DNA of 64,000 nt. Source: Bacteroidales bacterium (GTDB taxonomy: Bacteria; Bacteroidota; Bacteroidia; Bacteroidales; ML635J-15). Made by a program: the position numbers and the translations under genes. The stretch is taken from positions 107,977-171,976 of the forward strand of contig JAFZRE010000009.1 of assembly GCA_017620015.1 (NCBI GenBank), given 5' to 3'. The notes below the pieces were generated by a model, which had not been told where the DNA came from, ran no database searches, and saw only the letters and a list, made by a program, of their open reading frames with translations. Every line of letters begins with the position of its first letter. The first letter of the stretch is position 1. Shown here piece after piece: positions 43,776-53,989 of the stretch.

Positions 43776-44516
43776 CTATTCTGCTTTCCTTGTTCCGTTA
43801 CATTCGGGATATGATGAGCAACTCCAAAATTCTTTGCCAGAGTTGATGCCTTTTTTTGCAACGCGCTTTATCATTGGTTTGCCACATTTTGGACATAATG
43901 GAGATTCCGTTTGAATACTTTGTTCCGTGCGATAGGCAAGTCTTTCTGCTGTCAAACCTTCAGTAAATCCACCTTCTTCTCGAAAAGATGAAAGTAAAGT
44001 TTCAATTTGCTTGCCTAACATTGATATTAAACGGTTGCAAAGTGTCAGTATGCATCTGGCTTCGGTCATTGAATCGTTAGAATTGAACCATTCGTCCCAC
44101 TTGTGTTTTTGTGTTAGTATGTGAATGCTGCTCAGATATTGGACATCTTCCTTGTAATTTGCTCTGTCAAGTATGATTGCATTTACTTTTTTGTGTTCAT
44201 CAGAATTTATTGACCAAGGAAGTTGTTCGTGTTGTAACAACCAATTTACATAGTCATTGGCCAATTCTGCAAGACTAGCCCTGGCAACGTCAGTAAGTTT
44301 CATTTCCGTTTCCTTTGATGTTGAATGGCGAGAGTTGCCTTCAGCAATATTGGCGGGCACAGAACGGGCGGCTTGCGTCATCTGGTCGTATTGGCGGCCA
44401 CAAGGGTCATTTGAGCGGTTAAGATAGCGTTTGCAGAAATCTTGGGTGGCAAGTTGAATTATGTTTGCCAGAACCCATGTGTCAAGCCAGAAATATGCTT
44501 GTCGAAATATTTTCAT
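43776..44516 (-). CDS. Four-helix-bundle protein with topoisomerase-type zinc finger
   Basis: 246 aa. Residues ~1-165 match the S23/23S rRNA-intervening-sequence four-helix bundle family (AARSVPANIAEGNSRHS, LTDVARASLAELANDY). Residues ~207-246 form CPKCGKPMIKRVAKKG-x8-CSSYPECNG, a C4 topoisomerase-type zinc ribbon. The combination is known as a four helix bundle suffix protein; role unknown. -7 box TATTTTTGC at 44531-44539, preceded by a large palindrome. Confidence 0.88.
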   Translation of the reverse strand: MKIFRQAYFWLDTWVLANIIQLATQDFCKRYLNRSNDPCGRQYDQMTQAARSVPANIAEGNSRHSTSKETEMKLTDVARASLAELANDYVNWLLQHEQLPWSINSDEHKKVNAIILDRANYKEDVQYLSSIHILTQKHKWDEWFNSNDSMTEARCILTLCNRLISMLGKQIETLLSSFREEGGFTEGLTAERLAYRTEQSIQTESPLCPKCGKPMIKRVAKKGINSGKEFWSCSSYPECNGTRKAE

Positions 44517-44530
44517 TCAGTTTCTTTTTT

Positions 44531-44539
44531 GCAAAAATA
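44531..44539 (-). promoter_or_regulatory. -7 box of the four-helix-bundle gene
   Basis: Minus strand TATTTTTGC, 14 bp upstream of the ATG. Confidence 0.6.
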
Positions 44540-44566
44540 AACATTTTTCGACAATCAAGCACACTG

Positions 44567-44618
44567 GTCAATGTGTCTTATGTCATTATGTCGACACTAT
44601 GACACAAGACACATTGAC
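44567..44618. promoter_or_regulatory. 52-bp palindrome upstream of the four-helix-bundle gene
   Basis: GTCAATGTGTCTT (44567-44579) and AAGACACATTGAC (44606-44618) are perfect 13-bp arms; inside, all but three base pairs match down to the centre TGTCGACA. TGTC/GACA words recur at 8-9-bp intervals. It lies between the mutB terminator and the -7 box, a plausible operator. Confidence 0.7.
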
Positions 44619-44625
44619 ACAAATA

Positions 44626-44654
44626 AAAAACGGGCGACATTGTCGCCCGTTTTT
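44626..44654 (-). terminator. Terminator of mutAB
   Basis: Stem AAAAACGGGCGAC / GTCGCCCGTTTTT; on the minus strand it ends in a T run, 18 bp after the mutB stop. Confidence 0.9.
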
Positions 44655-44671
44655 GCATTATGCTGTTCTTT

Positions 44672-46801
44672 TTATTCTGCCATCAACAACTCCAGCATGC
44701 TGATTGCTGACTTCGAAACAGGGGTTCCAGGGCCGTAGATTGCTGCTACGCCTGCATCGTAGAGGAACTGGTAGTCCTGAGCTGGGATAACACCACCAGC
44801 GGTAACCATGATGTCGTCACGACCTAACTTCTTGAGTTCTTCTATCAAGGCTGGAATCAAGGTCTTGTGACCTGCTGCCAACGACGATACACCAACAATG
44901 TGGACATCGTTCTCAACAGCCTGCTTTGCTGCTTCTTCCGGAGTCTGGAACAACGGTCCCATATCGACGTCGAAACCGCAGTCGGCGTAACCTGTTGCAA
45001 CAACCTTTGCGCCACGGTCGTGTCCGTCCTGACCCATCTTGACAACCATAATACGAGGCTGACGGCCTTCCTTCTTTGCAAACTCACGGCAAAGTTCCTT
45101 TGCCCTTTCAAATTCGGCGTCGTTCTTGGTTTCCGAAGAATATACGCCAGAGATAGTCTTAATCACAGCTTTATGTCTTCCTACAATTTTTTCACATGCA
45201 TCCGAAATTTCACCCAACGAAGCGCGTACCTTTGCTGCTTCAACAGCAAGTTCGAGCAAGTTGCCTTCGCCAGTCTCTACGCATCTTGTAATAGCGTCCA
45301 ATGCACGGCGAACATCGTCGTTGTTGCGCTTTGCTCTCAATTCCTGCAACCTCTGTACCTGCTGCTTTCTAACTGCGGTGTTGTCAACTGCGAGGATGTC
45401 AATCGGGTCTTCCTTTTCGAGGCGATACTTGTTGATACCAACAATTGTCTGGTTTCCGCTGTCGATGCGAGCCTGGGTGCGAGCTGCAGCCTCTTCGATA
45501 CGCATCTTAGGAATACCGCTTTCGATTGCCTTTGCCATACCGCCGAGCTTTTCAACTTCCTCGATGTGCTTCCATGCGCGATGTGCAAGGTCGTTGGTGA
45601 GGCTTTCGATGTAGTACGAACCAGCCCACGGGTCGATTGAACGGCAAACATTGGTTTCTTCCTGAATGTAAATCTGGGTGTTACGAGCAATACGAGCCGA
45701 GAAGTCGGTAGGCAATGCGATGGCTTCGTCGAGTGCATTGGTATGCAACGACTGGGTGTGTCCCAATGCTGCGCCCATTGCTTCGATACAAGTACGCGTA
45801 ACATTGTTGAACGGGTCTTGTTCGGTAAGCGACCAACCCGATGTCTGGCTGTGTGTACGCAACGACAACGACTTCGGATTCTTCGGGTTGAACTGCTTTA
45901 CAATCTTTGCCCACAGCATACGTGCTGCACGCATCTTTGCAATTTCCATAAAGTGGTTCATACCGATTGCCCAGAAGAACGACAGACGCGGTGCAAATGC
46001 GTCAACATCGATGCCAGCCTTGATACCAGTGCGGAGGTATTCGAGACCGTCGGCAAGAGTATAAGCCATTTCGATGTCATTGGTTGCGCCTGCTTCCTGC
46101 ATGTGGTAGCCCGAAATCGAAATTGAGTTGAACTTAGGCATGAACTTCGAGGTGTAAGCGAAGATATCACCGATGATACGCATCGAGAACTCAGGCGGAT
46201 ATATATAGGTATTACGAACCATGAATTCCTTAAGGATGTCGTTCTGTATTGTACCCTGCATTTCTTCGAGCTTTACGCCCTGTTCCAAACCTGCCACGAT
46301 GTAGAATGCAAGAATTGGCAATACTGCACCGTTCATTGTCATTGATACCGACATCTTGCCCAAAGGAATCTGGTCGAACAAAATCTTCATATCCTCAACC
46401 GAGCAGATGCTAACACCAGCCTTACCAACATCACCTACAACGCGTGGATGGTCGGCGTCGTAGCCACGATGAGTAGGAAGGTCGAATGCAACCGACAGAC
46501 CTTTCTGACCTGCAGCAAGGTTACGGCGGTAGAATGCGTTAGATTCTTCTGCTGTCGAGAAACCTGCATATTGGCGGATTGTCCACGGCTTCTGCACATA
46601 CATTGTTGAGTAAGGACCGCGAAGGAAAGGCGGTACACCTGCTGCATAGTTCAGATGTTCCATTCCTGCAAGGTCGTCGGCAGTGTAGATGCCCTTTACG
46701 CTAATTTGTTCGGGAGTTGTCCAAAGCGACTGGTCGCTGCTATTTCCGCAGCATTCTGCTGCTTTGCCCGTATATTTTATATCTTTGAAATTCGGTCTCA
46801 T
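44672..46801 (-). CDS. mutB: Methylmalonyl-CoA mutase, large (alpha) subunit
   Basis: 709 aa. Cobalamin-dependent isomerisation of succinyl-CoA and (R)-methylmalonyl-CoA. Barrel domain with [28 protein letters not shown] (~61-88), [42 protein letters not shown] and [21 protein letters not shown]-terminal B12 domain with [22 protein letters not shown] carrying the His ligand. Follows mutA by 8 bp and ends in a strong terminator. The catalytic subunit of the heterodimer. Confidence 0.98.
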   Translation of the reverse strand: MRPNFKDIKYTGKAAECCGNSSDQSLWTTPEQISVKGIYTADDLAGMEHLNYAAGVPPFLRGPYSTMYVQKPWTIRQYAGFSTAEESNAFYRRNLAAGQKGLSVAFDLPTHRGYDADHPRVVGDVGKAGVSICSVEDMKILFDQIPLGKMSVSMTMNGAVLPILAFYIVAGLEQGVKLEEMQGTIQNDILKEFMVRNTYIYPPEFSMRIIGDIFAYTSKFMPKFNSISISGYHMQEAGATNDIEMAYTLADGLEYLRTGIKAGIDVDAFAPRLSFFWAIGMNHFMEIAKMRAARMLWAKIVKQFNPKNPKSLSLRTHSQTSGWSLTEQDPFNNVTRTCIEAMGAALGHTQSLHTNALDEAIALPTDFSARIARNTQIYIQEETNVCRSIDPWAGSYYIESLTNDLAHRAWKHIEEVEKLGGMAKAIESGIPKMRIEEAAARTQARIDSGNQTIVGINKYRLEKEDPIDILAVDNTAVRKQQVQRLQELRAKRNNDDVRRALDAITRCVETGEGNLLELAVEAAKVRASLGEISDACEKIVGRHKAVIKTISGVYSSETKNDAEFERAKELCREFAKKEGRQPRIMVVKMGQDGHDRGAKVVATGYADCGFDVDMGPLFQTPEEAAKQAVENDVHIVGVSSLAAGHKTLIPALIEELKKLGRDDIMVTAGGVIPAQDYQFLYDAGVAAIYGPGTPVSKSAISMLELLMAE

Positions 46802-46809
46802 GGCTTCTG

Positions 46810-48711
46810 TTATAATTCGTTAATACCCAACATTTTTTGATATTCCTTCAAGGTTTCAAGCACATTGCACTTTACGTGGATGTAGTTCTTGATGCCCTTT
46901 TCTTCGAGTGCGGGACGGCATTCGGGGTCGCCGGCAACAACAAGTATAGCCTTGTCGCCGATGAGTTCGGCAATCTGCGGAACTGCTTCGGCATATTCGT
47001 CATCCGACGAGCAGGCAACAACTATCTGAGCCTTTGATTCCAAAGCGGCCTTTGCGCCTTCCTCTATTGTTGCGAAGCGGTTGTTGTCCATAACCTTGAT
47101 GCCTGCCACTGCGAAGAAGTTCGACGAGAACTGAGCTCTTGCGCGGCACATTGCCAGGTTACCGAATGTAAGCATGAATGCCTTCGGTTCTACACCGCTA
47201 CGGTCGGTAGCGAGACGCAAAGCCTCGAATGCTTCGGCACCACGGTAAGGCTTCAATGGTTCGGCTATCTTTTCGTGCGAGCAGCAGTCGCCTTCTTCCA
47301 TCTTCATGCCCATCATTGTAGGAATGTCGCGCGAAACGATTTCCTTGGTAATGTTGGCTTCGGCTCTCTCGTTGAAGTTCGGGAACTGGTTGGTTCCGAG
47401 CAATGTTTCGCGGCGGGTTGCGATGTTCTTGTCGCGCTTGTCCGAAACTGCCTTGATTTCCGATTGTACGAAGCCTTCCTTGAACTTAGCCACGAATCCG
47501 CCACCATCTTCAACAGTCTTGAAGAGGTTCCAAGCGGTGTTGGCTATTGAGTTTGTAAGGTTTTCGATGTAGTACGAACCAGCGGCGGGGTCAACTACCT
47601 TATCGAAGTGCGATTCTTCCTTGAGGATGGTCTGCACATTGCGAGCAATGCGGTTCGAGAAGTCGGTAGGAACTTCGAACGGATAGTCGTAAGGAAGAAC
47701 TTCGAGGTAATCGACACCGGCGATGATTGCGCTCATTGCCTCGGTAGTTCCGCGAAGCATATTTACGTATGCATCGTAAACTGTCTGATTCCACTCGCTG
47801 GTGGTTGCGGCAATCTGCATCTTCTTTGCGCATTCCGAATCGCAACCGTAAGCCTCAACTATGTTAGCCCACAGCATTCTTGCAGCACGGAACTTTGCAA
47901 TTTCCATGAAGTAGGTGCTTCCGACACCAAACAGGAATACTATCTTCTTAGCAACTTCTTCAGCGGTCAAGCCTTCGTCGGTAAGGCGCGACAAATATTC
48001 GCTACCTTCCGAAAGTGTGAAAGCAAGTTCCTGAACCGATGATGCGCCAGCGCTGTTGAAAGTATATCCGTCAACGCAGATAACGCGAACGCGCTTATAG
48101 TCCTTAGCCATTTTTACGCATTCGGCAAGCAACTTGAAAGCCTTGTCCTCGCAGAGGAAACCTTTGTTGGTAAGGTTTCGCAGCGGGTTGAAGTCGAAGT
48201 TGGCTCTTACCTCGTTCTTGTCGATTCCGAGCGAATCAATGTATGCGAGGAAATTCTTCAAGGTTTCCATGGTCTTGAGGCAGCAACCGATGAATGTAAC
48301 CGGAGTCTTGTCCATCTTAATGTCGGCGAGCAGAGCCTCGAAGTCGGCCTTGGTCTGAACCTTTGTATTGTCAATGTAGAAACCGAGCGATTCTATTCCC
48401 TTTGTCAGCAACATCTTTGCGGTAGCGTTGGCTTTCCTGTAGTCGCCGTCGCAGCAGCAGATGCCGTGGTGTATGAACCAGTTGTTGTTATCCTTGGTTC
48501 CGCGGACAAACGGGAAACTTCCCGGCTTCGAATCCAAATAATTGATATCTTTTAGGTCGTCGGCGCGATAGTATGGGCGGACATTGAATCCTTCCTGAGT
48601 TTTCCATACGAGTTTCTTCTCGTAGTCGGCGCCTTTTAAGTCCTTGATTATTACATCCTCCCATTCTTGGGTCGGCACGGGAGGAAATTCTTGAAACAAT
48701 TTATTATCCAT
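46810..48711 (-). CDS. mutA: Methylmalonyl-CoA mutase, small (beta) subunit
   Basis: 633 aa, same fold as MutB but lacking the cobalamin-ligand His motif, as expected for the small subunit. Recognised by [19 protein letters not shown] (~64-82), the barrel block [43 protein letters not shown] and [28 protein letters not shown] [14 protein letters not shown]. Expressed from a -7 box TAACTTTGC at 48736-48744; its first 20 codons and promoter are copied at 53724-53812. Confidence 0.97.
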   Translation of the reverse strand: MDNKLFQEFPPVPTQEWEDVIIKDLKGADYEKKLVWKTQEGFNVRPYYRADDLKDINYLDSKPGSFPFVRGTKDNNNWFIHHGICCCDGDYRKANATAKMLLTKGIESLGFYIDNTKVQTKADFEALLADIKMDKTPVTFIGCCLKTMETLKNFLAYIDSLGIDKNEVRANFDFNPLRNLTNKGFLCEDKAFKLLAECVKMAKDYKRVRVICVDGYTFNSAGASSVQELAFTLSEGSEYLSRLTDEGLTAEEVAKKIVFLFGVGSTYFMEIAKFRAARMLWANIVEAYGCDSECAKKMQIAATTSEWNQTVYDAYVNMLRGTTEAMSAIIAGVDYLEVLPYDYPFEVPTDFSNRIARNVQTILKEESHFDKVVDPAAGSYYIENLTNSIANTAWNLFKTVEDGGGFVAKFKEGFVQSEIKAVSDKRDKNIATRRETLLGTNQFPNFNERAEANITKEIVSRDIPTMMGMKMEEGDCCSHEKIAEPLKPYRGAEAFEALRLATDRSGVEPKAFMLTFGNLAMCRARAQFSSNFFAVAGIKVMDNNRFATIEEGAKAALESKAQIVVACSSDDEYAEAVPQIAELIGDKAILVVAGDPECRPALEEKGIKNYIHVKCNVLETLKEYQKMLGINEL

Positions 48712-48744
48712 CTGTACAGAAATTTTTAGGGTGCAAAGTTAATA
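48660..48744 (-). repeat. mutA 5' end direct repeat, copy A
   Basis: Includes codons 1-~17 of mutA, the leader and -7 box. Matches 53724-53812 in the same orientation 5064 bp away, with no indel through the start codon. Confidence 0.85.
48736..48744 (-). promoter_or_regulatory. -7 box of mutAB
   Basis: Minus strand TAACTTTGC, about 25 bp before ATG 48711. Confidence 0.65.
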
Positions 48745-48774
48745 CCTTTTTTTATATAGGGAAAGGTAAAAAAA

Positions 48775-48808
48775 ACAAAAAAGCGGGTTGTTTGACAATC
48801 CGCTTTAT
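48775..48808 (-). terminator. Terminator of the subtilase gene
   Basis: Minus-strand stem AAAGCGGATTG ... CAACCCGCTTT followed by a T-rich run, 20 bp after the stop at 48829; one mismatched pair. Confidence 0.8.
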
Positions 48809-48828
48809 ATGATAATTTTAGTACTTGT

Positions 48829-51800
48829 TTATTCCTTCACAATCCTATCCCTTGCAATTACATTGTCACCATTGACTATGCGATACATGTAGACGCCTTG
48901 TCGAAGCGATGAAATGTTTATGCTTGTGCTGTTACCCTTGATTTCCTCGGAAAGAACCAGACGGCCTGTTACATCGTGGAACTCAATCATAGTCTTGCCT
49001 TCTGGGAGAGAATTTAGCAAAATGTTCAGTTCCTCGTCGGCTGGATTCGGATAGACATAGATTGCAAGCGGTTCTGCATTTTCTTCTACAACCTCAGTTG
49101 TACTCTTGCTGTTCATTGGTGCGTCGATGTCGAAGTCAATGTCAATTTCCTCGTCGCGGCAAATGCCATAGAAGAAGCAGAGTACCGAGTTAGCATACGC
49201 CGACGATACGCCAGTGTTGCGCTCTACCATTACTTGAAGTTCTGCAATCTCGTCTTCGGTTAGTTGTGCGTAGTTGCGTCCGTCGGTATATACAGCCTCA
49301 CGCAACGACTGGTACTGGCAGAAGTTGTCATATTCGGCAAGTTCGTCGATAGTGAGTGCAAAACGTTGCGGTATTGCTGCAAGTTCCTGACGGGCAAGAG
49401 CATATTCGCCCATTTCGAAGTAGCTGTTTACAAGCGAATACTTTGCTGTCTGGGTATTTATGCGGTTGTACCATCCGTTGAGTGCTTCGCGGTCGAATAC
49501 AATAGTATCCTGCAATATTGCATCTATATTGCGGTTTGCGATTTCTGCCATTGCGCGGCGTATTGAAACCAGTGTATCCTGCATAAGCCTTGCTACTGCC
49601 ACAATATCAGCATCACCTTCCTCAAAATTTTCCAACAAGAAATCATACCCTGCTGCATCGTAATCAGCCAAGCGCGATTCGTAAATCTGCTTGAGAGATT
49701 CGTATAGAGAAATGTCATCGTTTGAAGGAGCGGACTTACCAAGTATCGGACCAACAATAGGAGGGTCAATTGGAGGATATACCGGCACAATGCATATTGT
49801 CGGATTGCATTCGTTGGCTGCACTGCTGGAAGTCCTTGTGATACTGCCTTGTATTGATGCCAGATAATAGGGATTTGATGAATTTGCTTGACCGCTAAAG
49901 TAGTATTTCGGATAATTGGTGTTATCCGTTTTGATATTCAATACTCCTGCTGTAAATTGGTTTCCTGCACCAGTAGAAGACGAACCTTGATGGCAGACAA
50001 AACCTGTAGTCTTGATGTCGTTGTTGAAAATATTTGAAAATTCATTGCATGAAATCAGAAGCCCAGGATTGTTGTCGGAATATATGCCCCTGTCAAGTTT
50101 CCCGAATGCGTTCCTGTGTATGTTGTCAACTCCAGAATTATGCATATAGATTCCGTTAGTCTGGCAGAATACTGATGTGGAGTTTGTCGTATATATTGAA
50201 TTGCCCTCTATCTTGTATCCAGTGCAATTGCTTGAATATATTCCGTATCCGTTTTCAGGAGACAAAGATTCCACTCCAGTGAGGTTTATATCCGACATTG
50301 TAATGCTGTAGTTGTTTACTGCGCTTGCGTAAACCGACTGCTTGCATTTCTCGAAATCAGTCTTGAATACATAGAACGAATAGTTTGAGCCAGTATTCTC
50401 AACATCTATGCTCTTTGTAAAGCAGTAGAATGTATTCCGACTTTCTCCAGTACAATTGCAAGGTAAATTTGATGTATAGTCGCCAAAAGAACACGAGGGT
50501 TTGATGTTTGCACTCGCGCCAGCGATACGTATTGCACAGCCGCGTGCGGGCATGCCTGTACGATTGTCGCTGAAATGGCAGCCTCGTATTGAAATACCTC
50601 TTACTCCGCTCATCTTTATCATGTCTGTATAGGTTACGTTAGACGCAGAAAACAGGTTGTTGTCATCTATTGTGAAATTGCAGTTCTTGAAAAAGCTGAC
50701 ATTGTTGCATTCTTCATTGCTTGCATTGTGGTTGGTGTATGGATAAAATTCCACCTGCCTTCCGTTGTTGCGGAATGTTGAATTTGTGCATTTCACAATG
50801 CCGCCTGTCGTACCGTAGCTTGTGCCGTTCCATGTGACAATGCCCCACGAAGAATTCTCGATTACAGAATTGTTCTTTATCTCGAGTGTGCCTTGTTTAT
50901 CGGCAAGCTGACGTTGGTAGGTGTTACCGACTACGTAGATGGCGTTCCACATCTTGTCAGGACAAAGATTGGTGATAGTTCCCCCATCAACTACAAGCTT
51001 GCCACTAGCTTCAATCACAATCTTGGCATCTGGAGCACAATATGCTGTCGTGGAAATTGTTGCTGTGCTTCCGCTACTTACAGTAAAAGTTCCAGCAATG
51101 ACAAATCCAGTGTTAAAGGGGACTGTACCTGTTACCGTATAATTTTTGTACAAAGAAGAGTATCCTGTTACATATACACTTTTATCTTTTGTTACAGTAT
51201 ATCCATCATGACTTAAATTTACTTTTACCCATCCGTTTCCTCCCGCTATTGCTCGTACGTTAATGCTTGAAGTTCCTTGCCCTGAGACAATTTCAAGGTT
51301 ATCGCTCACTTCCCATGACAATGTTGTTCCATTGGGAACTGCATTGCTACTTAGAGAATATGTGCCTTCATTGCATGATGCCATATTGGAATTTCCGTCC
51401 ACAGTATGGTTATAGAAATAAGCTTCCATTACTGCTGCATGGGCATTTACAAGACCATAGCCGACTTGGTTGTTCCACGAACCATGTGTATGGTCTGACG
51501 ATATGGTATAATCATAATATCCATTGGGACTATAATTTTCGAAAATCTTCCTACATGTAGTTTCTATTATTTCAACAACTTCGTTATAATGAAGATTCGG
51601 ATTTACAGATAGTATTAAAGATGCTATCCCTGATACTAACGAACATGATACAGATGTGCCATCAAAATCTCCCCAATAATTACCTTCTATATTTAATGCT
51701 TCATTATATCCTTTATTTCCTTCCCTATCTATTGTTCTTACATTTCCAGAAAAAACATAGAAGTTTTTATCATATAAATATGTACTGGATGGGGCGACGA

Positions 51801-53145
51801 CAGAAAGTTTGCTACCTCTATTAGAATAATATGCTACGGATCCTGTTTGTGTTATGGCACCAACCATTATTGTTGCATTGGGTATGTAAGGGAAATATAT
51901 ATAATTGGCAGGGGTATCTCCTGCTTCTATCATAATAGAGAAAGTACCATCTATAAATACAAAACGATCTTCATTGCCAGAAGATGACACAATTACACAT
52001 CCTTTCCCATTTCGTCCATACTCAACGGCTTTTTCAAATTCGCTTATTATAGCATCTCCGTATTCTTTTTTATCCCACGAATTTGACAATATATCGCAAC
52101 CCAAATCGTCCCAAGCTTTATTAATCGCTTTTGCTATGTTTTTTTCACTAAAAAAATATTTAGGCTTCATTATTCTTATTGGTACTATCTTAGAATTTGG
52201 AGCAACGCCAGCTATTCCTATGTTATTATGAGACGCTGCTATTATTCCTGCACAACATTGTCCATGTTTTCCAGAAAGCAATGGATGTCCGCTGCATCCA
52301 AAAAGACACGATGGCGTATATCCATCAAGCACTCTACTTACGTTATTCGCATCTTTCAAGTCTTCATGGTCTTCTACTCCGTCATCAATTACTGCAACTT
52401 TTACATTCCCATTTCCCATGGTTATATTCCAAGCGGGTTCAACGTTAATATCAATATTCTGTAAACCATATCCTTGTCCGCCAAATGTATGCGGCATAGA
52501 AATACATTGTCCTGTATTTTTAAGGTAAAATTGTTGCTGATATAATGGATCAGATGTGCATGTTTTTATTACAGAATAAAAGTTAGGATACGAATATTCT
52601 ACGTATGCATTCGTATATAATGAATTGGCTAAGGATACAACATCAGACTCTGATTGACATCTAATAGAATACCACTCGTCATATTCATTTATTATTGTGT
52701 CAATATTATAGGAATTTATGATACTCATGACGTTCTGAATAGTAAAATCTTTTGCAGGCTTAACAAGTACTTCTCCAGTAAACCATATTCTTACGCTGGT
52801 TTCGACCATTTGTTTGGAATATGAAATCATTTCTATGTCATGACTATTAACAGATATTGAATCAATTATCTTAGGGAATGATATATTACCCAAAATAGAA
52901 CTATTGACCATAATACAATTCCCTTCCTCGCCAAACATTATTGAGTCTAATGGTATGTTGAAACGTGTTTGTATGTTGCTTACTATATTGTCATAATGTG
53001 ACGTGTCTTTTACTACAATAATAATAGATTTGATATCATTCGTATAAAACCTTTGCTGTCCTTCGCTATAAAAATAGTTTTGAGAAAAGACATTTGTTAT
53101 GCACAAAATTAGAGCAATAAATATAGCTAACTTTCTTCTATTCAT
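48829..53145 (-). CDS. Secreted subtilase with beta-helix and T9SS sorting domain
   Basis: 1438 aa from ATG 53145 (an ATG five codons earlier is possible), signal peptide MNRRKLAIFIALILCITNVFSQ. S8 peptidase domain ~220-560 with Asp254 (VIDDGVEDHEDL), His294 (GKHGQCCAGI), oxyanion Asn in SSSGNED and Ser498 (FDGTSVSCSL): a complete triad. Then Ig-like, right-handed parallel beta-helix repeats (~700-1100, NNSVIENSSWGIVTWNG; GIYSDNNPGLLISCNEF), a helical segment (~1165-1340), and a C-terminal type A T9SS domain (IYVYPNPADEELNILL ... SLRQGVYMYRIVNGDNVIARDRIV). Surface-delivered protease, probably attached through the CTD. The protease half (51.5-53.1 kb) is more AT-rich than the rest. Overlaps the upstream lipoprotein gene by 8 bp. 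Confidence 0.92.
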   Translation of the reverse strand: MNRRKLAIFIALILCITNVFSQNYFYSEGQQRFYTNDIKSIIIVVKDTSHYDNIVSNIQTRFNIPLDSIMFGEEGNCIMVNSSILGNISFPKIIDSISVNSHDIEMISYSKQMVETSVRIWFTGEVLVKPAKDFTIQNVMSIINSYNIDTIINEYDEWYSIRCQSESDVVSLANSLYTNAYVEYSYPNFYSVIKTCTSDPLYQQQFYLKNTGQCISMPHTFGGQGYGLQNIDINVEPAWNITMGNGNVKVAVIDDGVEDHEDLKDANNVSRVLDGYTPSCLFGCSGHPLLSGKHGQCCAGIIAASHNNIGIAGVAPNSKIVPIRIMKPKYFFSEKNIAKAINKAWDDLGCDILSNSWDKKEYGDAIISEFEKAVEYGRNGKGCVIVSSSGNEDRFVFIDGTFSIMIEAGDTPANYIYFPYIPNATIMVGAITQTGSVAYYSNRGSKLSVVAPSSTYLYDKNFYVFSGNVRTIDREGNKGYNEALNIEGNYWGDFDGTSVSCSLVSGIASLILSVNPNLHYNEVVEIIETTCRKIFENYSPNGYYDYTISSDHTHGSWNNQVGYGLVNAHAAVMEAYFYNHTVDGNSNMASCNEGTYSLSSNAVPNGTTLSWEVSDNLEIVSGQGTSSINVRAIAGGNGWVKVNLSHDGYTVTKDKSVYVTGYSSLYKNYTVTGTVPFNTGFVIAGTFTVSSGSTATISTTAYCAPDAKIVIEASGKLVVDGGTITNLCPDKMWNAIYVVGNTYQRQLADKQGTLEIKNNSVIENSSWGIVTWNGTSYGTTGGIVKCTNSTFRNNGRQVEFYPYTNHNASNEECNNVSFFKNCNFTIDDNNLFSASNVTYTDMIKMSGVRGISIRGCHFSDNRTGMPARGCAIRIAGASANIKPSCSFGDYTSNLPCNCTGESRNTFYCFTKSIDVENTGSNYSFYVFKTDFEKCKQSVYASAVNNYSITMSDINLTGVESLSPENGYGIYSSNCTGYKIEGNSIYTTNSTSVFCQTNGIYMHNSGVDNIHRNAFGKLDRGIYSDNNPGLLISCNEFSNIFNNDIKTTGFVCHQGSSSTGAGNQFTAGVLNIKTDNTNYPKYYFSGQANSSNPYYLASIQGSITRTSSSAANECNPTICIVPVYPPIDPPIVGPILGKSAPSNDDISLYESLKQIYESRLADYDAAGYDFLLENFEEGDADIVAVARLMQDTLVSIRRAMAEIANRNIDAILQDTIVFDREALNGWYNRINTQTAKYSLVNSYFEMGEYALARQELAAIPQRFALTIDELAEYDNFCQYQSLREAVYTDGRNYAQLTEDEIAELQVMVERNTGVSSAYANSVLCFFYGICRDEEIDIDFDIDAPMNSKSTTEVVEENAEPLAIYVYPNPADEELNILLNSLPEGKTMIEFHDVTGRLVLSEEIKGNSTSINISSLRQGVYMYRIVNGDNVIARDRIVKE

Positions 53146-53617
53146 TGTATAGTTCTCCATTTTTTATATAATACATAGTATCATTATTAAATATATATCC
53201 ATCCCTACAAATATAGTTAACAGGTCTTATGTTTTTGTAGCATTTTATCCTATCACGTTTTTTGTACCCGCCGTACGCATCTGGGGTCCCTTTTTGTCCT
53301 ACTATTTTTAATTTAGCACATACAATAAAATAATCTGTTTTTGATTTCGAATATGATAAGTCATGTGGAATTTTGTTTGGTGGGACAAAGGCCTGCTCAA
53401 TTTCTCTATTGCTCATATATTTTTCATGATCAATACTTAAAGTTTGAGAAACAGAGTCATACTGGAAAATTTCTGGGACAAATTTCATAAAGCGCCCTAT
53501 AGGTTTGTAATAGATGTAATCGCTACAGAATTCACATGAATTATTTTTTTCGCACCCAGACAATACCATCACCACCATCATCCCGATAAGCAGTGATATT
53601 AAAAATTTCTTATTCAT
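53138..53617 (-). CDS. Small lipoprotein of unknown function
   Basis: 159 aa from ATG 53617 with a lipobox VLSGC (Cys21). The mature part has no family I recognise; it contains CEFC and a run of charged and aromatic residues. The longer frame to 53803 reads into the mutA-like fragment and is not used. Its stop overlaps the subtilase start, so the two are an operon and may form a pair. Confidence 0.75.
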   Translation of the reverse strand: MNKKFLISLLIGMMVVMVLSGCEKNNSCEFCSDYIYYKPIGRFMKFVPEIFQYDSVSQTLSIDHEKYMSNREIEQAFVPPNKIPHDLSYSKSKTDYFIVCAKLKIVGQKGTPDAYGGYKKRDRIKCYKNIRPVNYICRDGYIFNNDTMYYIKNGELYNE

Positions 53618-53723
53618 AAACTTAAAATTTTTAATTAGTATGTCGCAAATATAAACATTATTTTCTATTGTGCAATAAAAAAATAGGATTGGTGCAATGC
53701 TTTGTGATTGGACGAATAAAATA

Positions 53724-53812
53724 CCCATTCTTGGGTCGGCACGGGAGGAAATTCTTGAAACAATTTTTCTTCCATTTGTACAGAATTTATTTTGAGGTTG
53801 CAAAGTTAGACA
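53724..53812 (-). pseudogene. mutA 5'-end fragment, copy B
   Basis: From ATG 53775 the minus strand reads [17 protein letters not shown], matching the MutA N-terminus [17 protein letters not shown], then diverges (VFYSSNHKALHQ) and stops after about 36 codons. The leader and a -7 box (CTAACTTTGCAACC) are kept. It is a relic of a duplication or recombination, not a gene for a functional mutase. Confidence 0.85.
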
Positions 53813-53959
53813 AAAATCCCGACTTGCAAATCTGTTTAAGAAAACATTTGTTAGTAAAAATAAAAAAAGTGCATATACTTAAGCATCAGTCGTTTAATTA
53901 TGATGCAAACTCTTTTTTTCACCCTACGAAAAACAATGCGCCACCTTAATTTTTTTATG

Positions 53960-53967
53960 TAAGTTTG
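53960..53967 (+). promoter_or_regulatory. -7 box of GT2-sigma-rsmG
   Basis: TAAGTTTG, 22 bp before ATG 53990. Confidence 0.6.
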
Positions 53968-53989
53968 CCACACAAAAAATAGAACAGAA

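Larger units (their letters stand above)
53618..53989. other. Intergenic region with mutA 5' duplicate
   Basis: 372 bp without an intact gene. It holds the mutA-like fragment (53724-53812), a run of A/T, and the promoter of the GT2 gene (TAAGTTTG, 53960-53967). Confidence 0.75.

Noticed and set aside
44500..48760. Cobalamin riboswitch upstream of the methylmalonyl-CoA mutase genes
   Set aside because: The leader between -7 box and mutA start is only about 25 bp and has no B12-box; none seen elsewhere in the gap.
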